The notes under the pieces were generated by a model. That model saw nothing but the letters and a program-made list of their open reading frames with translations, was not told where the DNA came from and ran no database searches. Made by a program: the position numbers and the translations under genes. From an uncultured Caulobacterales bacterium (GTDB lineage Bacteria; Pseudomonadota; Alphaproteobacteria; Caulobacterales; Caulobacteraceae), in contig CAISYT010000231.1 of assembly GCA_903889785.1 (NCBI GenBank), forward strand, positions 1-5,048: a stretch of DNA of 5,048 nucleotides, read 5' to 3'. This document shows positions 1-5,048 of this stretch, piece by piece. The first letter of the stretch is position 1; every line of letters begins with the position of its first letter.

Positions 1-1258
1 AGATATACGAAGCCAGACCGTACTCGCTCTTGTTGCACTGCTCGATCATCAGGTCTTCGTCGCGGAACGTTTGAATTGCAGCCACAGGACCAAAGATCTC
101 CTCCCAAACGAGGTCGGCCGTGTCTGGAACATCCGTCAGTACGGTGGGCGGATAGAAGTAGCCTGGGCCGCTCGCTCTTGTGCCGCCCGTCGTGACCTTT
201 GCACCCTTGGCGACGGCATCGTTGACCAGGCTTTCGACCTTGTCGCGCGTCGCCTTGTTTACGAGGGGGCCAACAGCAATACCTTCGGTCAAGCCGTTGC
301 CCATTTTAAGTGCTGCCATCCGGTCCGTCATTTTGGCGCTGAACGCATCAGCGACCTGCTCGTGGACATAAAAGCGGTTAGCCGCGGTACAGGCTTCGCC
401 CATGTTGCGCATCTTGGCGATCATCGCGCCCTCGACTGCCGCATCAATATCGGCGTCTTCGAAGACTATGAACGGTGCGTTTCCGCCAAGTTCCATAGAC
501 GGCTTGACCACGTTGTGTGCCGCTTCCCGTAGCAAAACGCGCCCGACTTGGGTTGAGCCCGTGAACGAGATCACTCGAACCCGAATGTCCGCCAGCATGG
601 CTGACACAACCTTGCCCGACTGCACGGACGGCACGACGTTCACGACGCCAGCGGGCACGCCAGCCTCTTCCAGGATAGGCATGAGGGCCAGCATGGTCAG
701 GGGCGTAGCCGAAGCTGGTTTGATCACCACTGAGCAGCCCGCTGCCAAGGCTGGCCCAATCTTTCGGGTGGCCATTGCGGCAGGGAAGTTCCAAGGCGTC
801 ACAAGCAGCGAAACGCCCGCTGGTTTGTAGCTTGTCAGGATCCGCGCGCCTGAGGACGGCGACATCGATGTTTGACCGATCACCCGCACGGCTTCTTCCG
901 CGTTCCAGCGGAAGAACTCTGCCGCGTATGCGGCTTCTGCCCTGGAGTCTTCTAAGCCCTTGCCGTTCTCAAGCGTGATGATCTTGGCGAGCCGTTCCTT
1001 CTCGCGGATCATGATCTCGTAACACCGCCGCAGGATTTCGCCGCGCTCGCGGGGCGATTTGGCCGCCCAGGGCCCAAAGGCTTTTTGGGCGGCATCGACG
1101 GCCCCTAAGCAGTCATCGACCGTGGCAGAGGCAACGGAGACGATGGTCTGTTCTGTGGCTGGGTCCTCGATGTCGAACCGACCGCCGTCCGACGCAGGAC
1201 GCCACTGACCATTGATCCATAGGTCGGTTGAAACACCAGCAAGCAGGTTATCGTACAT
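1..1258 (-). CDS. NAD(P)-dependent aldehyde dehydrogenase, succinate-semialdehyde dehydrogenase (GabD) type, C-terminus cut by window edge
   Basis: Aldehyde dehydrogenase superfamily enzyme, expected to oxidise an aldehyde or semialdehyde to the acid in the cytoplasm with NAD(P)+. I translated 419 codons from the ATG at 1258; the frame is open to base 1, so about 65-70 C-terminal residues of a usual ~485-residue protein are missing. Visible motifs are PWNFP (155-159), the cofactor-region Lys in IKPAS (K180), FTGST (232-236), general base E256 in MELGGN, catalytic C290 in GEACTAANR, and EEIFGP (386-391). R165 (in TRK) and R284 (six residues before the Cys) match, from memory, the two arginines that hold the substrate carboxylate in human SSADH, favouring a semialdehyde substrate. 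The second, redox-switch Cys of CVC-type GabD is absent (CTA here). The start has GAGG 6 nt upstream, overlapping the E1 beta TGA, so translation is probably coupled. An AcoD-like role in acetoin-type metabolism is the main alternative. Confidence 0.93.
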   Translation of the reverse strand, partial: MYDNLLAGVSTDLWINGQWRPASDGGRFDIEDPATEQTIVSVASATVDDCLGAVDAAQKAFGPWAAKSPRERGEILRRCYEIMIREKERLAKIITLENGKGLEDSRAEAAYAAEFFRWNAEEAVRVIGQTSMSPSSGARILTSYKPAGVSLLVTPWNFPAAMATRKIGPALAAGCSVVIKPASATPLTMLALMPILEEAGVPAGVVNVVPSVQSGKVVSAMLADIRVRVISFTGSTQVGRVLLREAAHNVVKPSMELGGNAPFIVFEDADIDAAVEGAMIAKMRNMGEACTAANRFYVHEQVADAFSAKMTDRMAALKMGNGLTEGIAVGPLVNKATRDKVESLVNDAVAKGAKVTTGGTRASGPGYFYPPTVLTDVPDTADLVWEEIFGPVAAIQTFRDEDLMIEQCNKSEYGLASYI

Positions 1259-1266
1259 ACCGTGCC

Positions 1267-2247
1267 TCAGGCCGCCATGGATCTGCGGATGGTTTCGACG
1301 ACGCGCTCGACGCTTGGAATGACCATGTCTTCCAGGAGGTCTGCGGCCGGCAACGGAATGTGCGGACTGGTGATGCGGATTGGCGGACCATCCAGGTCAT
1401 AAAAGGCTTCGTCGCAGATGATCGACATGATCTCGGCGCCCCAGCCCAAAACCCGAGGATTCTCCTCCACGGTGAAAACGCGACCGGTCTTGGCGACGGA
1501 TCCAAGAATGGTCTGCGTATCCAGCGGTACCAAAGACCGTACATCGACCACTTCGCAGGAAATACCGAACTCAGCCGCCAGCCGTTCTGCGGCGGCGAGG
1601 GCGCGATGCACCATCAGGCCAAGCGCGACGATGGTACAATCCGTGCCGTGGCGCAGAATTTTGGCAGTGCCGAGGGTGTCGACAATCTCACCGTCAGGCA
1701 CCTCTCCCTTAATGGCGTAGAGGGCCTTGTGCTCCATAAACATGACGGGGTCTGGATCGCGGACCGCAGCGGCCATAAGCCCGATCACATCCACCGGCGA
1801 AGAGGGTGAAACGACTTTCAGGCCCGGGAACTGCATGCACCAGTTCTCAACGCACTGGCTGTGCTGGGCACCAAAACGCAGGCCGCCACCGCCGCCGAAG
1901 CGGATCACTAATGGCACTCCGACCTGCCCGTTGGTCATGTAGCGGGCCTTGGGCAACTCGTTGGCGACATAGTCAAAACATACCGCCAGAAAGTCGGCGA
2001 ACATGATCTCTGCGATCGGCTTCAATCCGGTCATGGCGGCACCCATCGCGGCGCCCAGGATGGCCTGTTCAGAGATCGGCGTGTCGCGAACGCGCAGCGG
2101 CCCGAATTTATCGAGCAGTCCGACCGTGGCCTTGAAGACGCCTCCGGCGGCGGCGACATCTTCCCCTAAGAACACGACGTCTTCGTCGCGCTCCATTTCT
2201 TGGGCTATGCCCCGCGCGACGGCGTCGCGATAAGTTAGTTCCGCCAT
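1267..2247 (-). CDS. TPP-dependent 2-oxoacid/acetoin-type dehydrogenase, E1 component beta subunit
   Basis: Beta subunit of an alpha2beta2 E1 decarboxylase (PdhB/AcoB/BkdA2-like), 326 residues, the normal family length. The N-terminal pyrimidine-binding transketolase half shows GED (28-30), DTPISE with the glutamate (E60) that activates the TPP aminopyrimidine, and the GAQHSQ segment with H129, matching the active-site QHSQ of PDH beta. PGLKVVSPSSPVD (141-153) closes that domain. The C-terminal transketolase domain carries VVDVRSLVPLD (233-243), VEENP (260-264) and a final PSVERVVETIR stretch. The ATG at 2247 has a strong GGAGG 6 nt upstream, lying inside the E1 alpha coding region; the two genes overlap by 13 nt, as expected for co-translated partners. 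The sequence alone does not separate pyruvate, acetoin and branched-chain 2-oxoacid enzymes, so I give no gene symbol. Confidence 0.95.
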   Translation of the reverse strand: MAELTYRDAVARGIAQEMERDEDVVFLGEDVAAAGGVFKATVGLLDKFGPLRVRDTPISEQAILGAAMGAAMTGLKPIAEIMFADFLAVCFDYVANELPKARYMTNGQVGVPLVIRFGGGGGLRFGAQHSQCVENWCMQFPGLKVVSPSSPVDVIGLMAAAVRDPDPVMFMEHKALYAIKGEVPDGEIVDTLGTAKILRHGTDCTIVALGLMVHRALAAAERLAAEFGISCEVVDVRSLVPLDTQTILGSVAKTGRVFTVEENPRVLGWGAEIMSIICDEAFYDLDGPPIRITSPHIPLPAADLLEDMVIPSVERVVETIRRSMAA

Positions 2248-3269
2248 GCCCAGCCTCCATCGGCGTAAACGTCGGTGAAAAGGATATCCACGGACGTGGT
2301 GGGCGCTGCTTTGCAGGCCTCGGTTGCGTCGTCGATCACCTGCATAACTTCAATGTCGATGTCTTGCATTTGAGCATCGCTGACACCGAAGGACCTCAAA
2401 CGATCCTTGTAGATCTTGATGGGATCCTTGTGTTCCTTCCAATATTCCAGCTCACCCTCGGGGCGATACTTGGCCGGATCAGCGCGTGAGTGGCCCGAAT
2501 GGCGGTAGGTTAAGGCTTCAACTAGCGTTGGCCCGTCGCCGGCGCGAGCCTTGGCGAAGGCGTCACGCATGGTGCGGAACACAATATCCGCGTCATTTCC
2601 ATCGATCAGGATCCGCGGCAGGCCGTAGGCTGCGGCGCGGTCGGCAGCCGGATGCTCGACGGCGGTGACGTCGGCATTCAAGGTGTATTCCATATAGAGG
2701 TTGTTCTCGCAGACGAAGATCACCGGCAGTTTCCAGATGACCGCGAAATTTAGCGCTTCGTGGAACGCCCCGATGTTTGTCGTTCCGTCGCCGAAGAACA
2801 CGACGGTGACATCACCGGCATTCTTGTATTGCGACCGCCAAGCAGACCCACAGGCGATCGGCAGATGCGCGCCAATGATGGCGTAGGATCCCATCACCCC
2901 ATGCTCGACCGAGGTCAGGTGCATAGAGCCACCTTTGCCCCGCATCAGGCCATTATCGCGGCCCATCAGTTCTCCGAGCACCTTCTCGACCGGTACGCCG
3001 CGGGCCAGGGTGTGGGCGTGGCCTCGGTAGGTGCAGAAGGTCTTGTCGTCGGGCTGCATGGCTGCGGCAACGCCCGCGGCAATGCCTTCCTGACCGAGGG
3101 AAAGGTGGCTGGTCCCCTTGATCATGTTTTGGAAGAACAGGTCATTCGCGCGTTGCTCGGCCTCACGGATTGTGACCTGCAGCCGGTACATCTCCAGCCG
3201 CTTCGCCTCGCCGATGTCGTCGTTGATCAGTGCCTTAGGTGCACGTTCGGGATTAGATTTTTTCGCCAT
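2235..3269 (-). CDS. TPP-dependent 2-oxoacid/acetoin-type dehydrogenase, E1 component alpha subunit
   Basis: Alpha subunit of the E1 heterotetramer (PdhA/AcoA-like), 344 residues, typical for a stand-alone alpha chain. It binds the diphosphate of thiamine pyrophosphate through the classical GDG (160-162), exactly 26 residues, then NN (189-190). Other family landmarks are IREAEQR (34-40), LSLGQEG (57-62 region), YRGHAH (81-86) with the active-site-type H84, RGKGGSMH (110-117), and YRHSGHSRADP (255-265), where H260 corresponds to the active-site-loop histidine next to the phosphoserine of mitochondrial PDH. The ATG at 3269 has GAGG four nt upstream and lies 42 nt after the cupin stop; I see no terminator hairpin in that gap. 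The first ~25 residues are charged and variable, normal for the family. With no E2 or E3 in the window, overall substrate and acyl acceptor are unknown; general resemblance is to acetoin dehydrogenase and bacterial PDH E1 alpha. Confidence 0.95.
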   Translation of the reverse strand: MAKKSNPERAPKALINDDIGEAKRLEMYRLQVTIREAEQRANDLFFQNMIKGTSHLSLGQEGIAAGVAAAMQPDDKTFCTYRGHAHTLARGVPVEKVLGELMGRDNGLMRGKGGSMHLTSVEHGVMGSYAIIGAHLPIACGSAWRSQYKNAGDVTVVFFGDGTTNIGAFHEALNFAVIWKLPVIFVCENNLYMEYTLNADVTAVEHPAADRAAAYGLPRILIDGNDADIVFRTMRDAFAKARAGDGPTLVEALTYRHSGHSRADPAKYRPEGELEYWKEHKDPIKIYKDRLRSFGVSDAQMQDIDIEVMQVIDDATEACKAAPTTSVDILFTDVYADGGWAWRN

Positions 3270-3311
3270 GCGACCTCGGGAACGCTCAAGAATGTGTGGG
3301 TGACGTATTGT

Positions 3312-3656
3312 TTACGCGGCGGGCGGTGGCGTGATTACCAGCAAGACGGCTTGGCGATCTGTTCGATTTTCGACCGCCCGCATTTCATTCGGTTCTATCA
3401 GGCAACTGTCGTGAACCTCAAGCGTGGCGGTTTCGCCGGACGCCAGGCTGACCGTGAGGCTGCCCTCCAACAGGACGTAGAGTTTCTCCGTCGGTCCTGC
3501 GTCCATTTCCGCCCGCCCGCCGGGCTCGTAGAAAGACAGTCCAACGCCGCAGAAGCTGGGGCTGGAAACGGGCGGTCCCTGCAGGCGAAAGGCGTCCACG
3601 CCAATATGTTTAGGCGCGACGTAGGGCGGGGCGTCGCTGCGGCGAACAATCTTCAT
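3312..3656 (-). CDS. Small single-domain cupin-fold protein without canonical metal ligands
   Basis: Predicted 114-residue beta-barrel protein of the RmlC-like cupin superfamily; function not recognised. Cupin motif 1 is visible as YEPGGRAEMDAGPTEKLYVLLEG (43-65, key residues G46, G47, E57, Y60, E64, G65), and motif 2 as IEPNEMRAVEN (87-97). The histidines that usually bind metal are missing: G54/T56 stand where HxH is expected and R93 where the motif 2 His is expected. The only histidines are H17 and H82. I chose the ATG at 3656, 1 nt after the transporter TGA, because the protein then begins MKIVRR, as I recall for relatives, and would be translated by coupling. An upstream in-frame ATG at 3698 (128 residues) has AAGG 6 nt before it, but those bases encode the transporter's PETKGKAL tail, so that site may be accidental. 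Position between transporter and E1 suggests a substrate-binding or accessory role. Confidence 0.85.
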   Translation of the reverse strand: MKIVRRSDAPPYVAPKHIGVDAFRLQGPPVSSPSFCGVGLSFYEPGGRAEMDAGPTEKLYVLLEGSLTVSLASGETATLEVHDSCLIEPNEMRAVENRTDRQAVLLVITPPPAA

Positions 3657-3657
3657 G

Positions 3658-4956
3658 TCAGGCGTTCCGGCCAGATTCAGGGAAGGCGAGGCCGCCATCG
3701 AGCGCCTTACCTTTGGTTTCAGGAAGCATGAATGCGGCCACGGCCATCAGGGCGTAGGCGCTGAAGGCGAACACGCCGATTGCAACGCCAAGTCCCATGC
3801 GGCCGGACAGGAAGCCAACCATGGCTGGGAAAAAGGCACCGATGGCGCGCCCTAGATTGTATGCGAAACCCTGACCTACGCCCCGGACATGGGTCGGGAA
3901 CTGTTCGGTGTAGAACGCGCCCATTCCGCTGAACACGCCAGCGCCAAAGAAGCCCATTGGAAAGCCGAGAACCAGCATGGTCCCATTACCGAATGGGACT
4001 GAGGTATAGGTCGCGACGATCAGGCCTGCGCAGATTGCGAACAGTAGAAACGTCAGGCGGCGGCCGATGCGGTCCGACAGATAACCGCCGCTGACATAGC
4101 CAAAAAACGACCCCACAATTAGCACGGCCAAATAGCCAGATGAGTTCAAGACCGACAGATGCCGCTCAGTGCGCAGAAAGGTCGGAAGCCACGTTGTGAC
4201 GGCGTTATAGCCGCCCTGGGCCCCTGTTCCGACAAGGCCGCCAAGCAGGGTCACACGCAGGAGCGGTGGCCGAAAAATCTCGAGGAAACTCGATCCTGTT
4301 TTCGGGCCGGTAGCCTTTTTGGACTGCAGGTAAACTTCGGATTCGTTGATGAACCGACGCAGAAAGAAGACCAGGAATGCCGGAGCAACGCCAACAAAGA
4401 ACAGCACGCGCCATGCGGTCTGAGGCGGTAGGATCGAATAAAGCAACGCATAGGCTAAGGCTGCCGCACCCCACCCAATCGCCCAGCCAGCCTGCATGAA
4501 ACCCAGTGCCTTTCCCCTGTGCTGGGCTCGCATGGTTTCTCCGAGCAAGACCGAACCAGCAGCCCATTCGCCTCCGAAGCCCAATCCCATGAGCGCCCGT
4601 GACGCGAGCAGTTGATTGTAGGTCTGCGCCAGACCCGAAAGCAGGGTGAAGAAGGCGAACCACAGTATGGCGATCTGCAATGTGCGAACGCGCCCAAAGC
4701 GGTCAGAAAACCAACCGGCTAACCAGCCGCCGAGCGCGGATGTCAGCAGGGCTGCCGTGCCAACGAGACCGGCTTGGCCCTGTGAAATGCCCCAGACCGT
4801 GATCAGGGTGGGAATGACAAAGCTGTAAATTTGCACGTCCATGGCGTCGAGCGCCCAGCCGCCAACGGCCGCGCCGAAGGTCCTGCGCTCCTTGCGATTC
4901 AAGTCGCGGATCCAACCGAACAGGGTGGCGGGCTTGGGCTGATGCGGGTCGTTCAC
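3658..4956 (-). CDS. MFS transporter, probable organic-acid/metabolite:H+ symporter
   Basis: Major facilitator superfamily inner-membrane carrier, 432 residues with about 12 hydrophobic segments (roughly 27-50, 62-82, 92-110, 116-138, 150-173, 181-199, then a central loop 200-232, and 233-255, 270-292, 302-318, 326-349, 360-410 as two). Motif A appears twice, GWFSDRFGR (81-89) and GYLSDRIGR (291-299), reflecting the duplicated halves. TM1 holds D37 and D40 in WALDAMD, the acidic pair typical of aromatic-acid and sialate/lactate-type symporters. R120 leads the motif B-like SRALMGLGFGGEW, and PETKG (412-416) closes the last helix. I place the start at the GTG at 4956, which has AGAGG 7 nt upstream; an upstream in-frame TTG at 5007 would add 17 residues unlike a transporter N-terminus and run through an inverted repeat. 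First gene of the operon, so probably imports the substrate of the downstream enzymes. The exact substrate is unknown. Confidence 0.92.
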   Translation of the reverse strand: MNDPHQPKPATLFGWIRDLNRKERRTFGAAVGGWALDAMDVQIYSFVIPTLITVWGISQGQAGLVGTAALLTSALGGWLAGWFSDRFGRVRTLQIAILWFAFFTLLSGLAQTYNQLLASRALMGLGFGGEWAAGSVLLGETMRAQHRGKALGFMQAGWAIGWGAAALAYALLYSILPPQTAWRVLFFVGVAPAFLVFFLRRFINESEVYLQSKKATGPKTGSSFLEIFRPPLLRVTLLGGLVGTGAQGGYNAVTTWLPTFLRTERHLSVLNSSGYLAVLIVGSFFGYVSGGYLSDRIGRRLTFLLFAICAGLIVATYTSVPFGNGTMLVLGFPMGFFGAGVFSGMGAFYTEQFPTHVRGVGQGFAYNLGRAIGAFFPAMVGFLSGRMGLGVAIGVFAFSAYALMAVAAFMLPETKGKALDGGLAFPESGRNA

Positions 4957-4981
4957 GAGCAAACCTCTGCAAGAAAACTGT

Positions 4982-4999
4982 CCCTTGGGTGCACAAGGG
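4982..4999. promoter_or_regulatory. Inverted repeat CCCTTG-N6-CAAGGG, candidate operator
   Basis: A perfect 6-bp inverted repeat with a 6-nt spacer lies 25 nt upstream of the transporter GTG start. Its size and place fit a dimeric repressor or activator site controlling the operon, but no regulator gene is in the window and no run of T follows, so a terminator is unlikely. A match this short can occur by chance. Confidence 0.3.
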
Positions 5000-5006
5000 G
5001 GCAACA

Positions 5007-5020
5007 CTCGCGATGGCGAG
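5007..5020. repeat. Short inverted repeat CTCGC-N4-GCGAG in operon leader
   Basis: A perfect 5-bp inverted repeat with a 4-nt spacer lies just upstream of the other inverted repeat. It could form a small GC-rich hairpin or be part of a protein-binding site. It is short enough to be accidental, and I assign no function. Confidence 0.2.
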
Positions 5021-5048
5021 ACACCCGGGCCACTGCTCTGTTCTCGCT

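Larger units (their letters stand above)
4957..5048 (-). promoter_or_regulatory. Operon leader / probable promoter-proximal region
   Basis: This is the only non-coding stretch before the first gene and the likely place for the promoter or its downstream part. It holds the AGAGG ribosome site near 4964-4968 and two short inverted repeats (listed separately). I could not pick out a convincing -35/-10 pair, and the true promoter may lie beyond the right edge. Confidence 0.35.

Noticed and set aside
71..830. Plus-strand frames over the left end of the window
   Set aside because: They overlap the aldehyde dehydrogenase reading frame, which contains all expected catalytic motifs without interruption; these are shadows.
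1228..1809. Plus-strand open frame of 193 codons opposite E1 beta
   Set aside because: It is fully antisense to a motif-complete E1 beta gene and the start of the aldehyde dehydrogenase, with no recognisable protein family.
3270..3311. Possible terminator or promoter between cupin and E1 alpha
   Set aside because: Only a 4-bp CGTA/TACG pairing was found, without a T tract; the short gap fits an operon-internal spacer.
2760..3731. Long plus-strand open frame (323 codons) opposite the cupin and E1 alpha genes
   Set aside because: It lies antisense to two genes with clear family motifs, shows no recognisable domain, and its composition (rich in R, H, G, Q) is that of a reverse-strand shadow in GC-rich DNA.
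4957..5007. Transporter start at the upstream TTG (5007)
   Set aside because: The extra 17 residues include Cys and Pro clusters unlike MFS N-termini, no ribosome site precedes the TTG, and the GTG at 4956 has AGAGG at good spacing.

Overview
The window carries one compact operon, read entirely on the minus strand (right to left), in what looks like a proteobacterium. By eye the G+C is near 60%, genes are packed head to tail with overlaps, and most starts have a Shine-Dalgarno sequence. An alphaproteobacterium is my best guess, from gene style only. The aldehyde dehydrogenase active-site signature also recalls, from memory, actinobacterial GabD proteins, so the taxonomic call is weak.

Layout in transcription order: (1) an MFS transporter, 4956-3658, preceded by a short leader (4957-5048) with two small inverted repeats; (2) a small cupin-fold protein, 3656-3312, starting 1 nt after the transporter stop; (3) a TPP-dependent 2-oxoacid/acetoin-type dehydrogenase E1 alpha subunit, 3269-2235; (4) its E1 beta partner, 2247-1267, overlapping E1 alpha by 13 nt; (5) an NAD(P)-dependent aldehyde dehydrogenase of the succinate-semialdehyde dehydrogenase (GabD) type, starting at 1258, 8 nt after the E1 beta stop, and cut by the left window edge after 419 codons. 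No gap between genes exceeds 42 nt. No RNA gene, CRISPR array, insertion sequence or attachment site was seen.

Together the genes read as a small catabolic unit: a proton-coupled transporter brings in an organic acid or related metabolite, an E1 alpha/beta heterotetramer decarboxylates or cleaves a 2-oxo acid or alpha-hydroxyketone, and the aldehyde dehydrogenase oxidises the aldehyde or semialdehyde released. The cupin has an unassigned accessory role and appears to lack the usual metal-binding histidines. No E2 acyltransferase, E3 lipoamide dehydrogenase or regulator lies within the window. Either they lie beyond the left edge, or the E1 pair acts as a free-standing decarboxylase feeding the dehydrogenase. 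The substrate cannot be read from the sequence.
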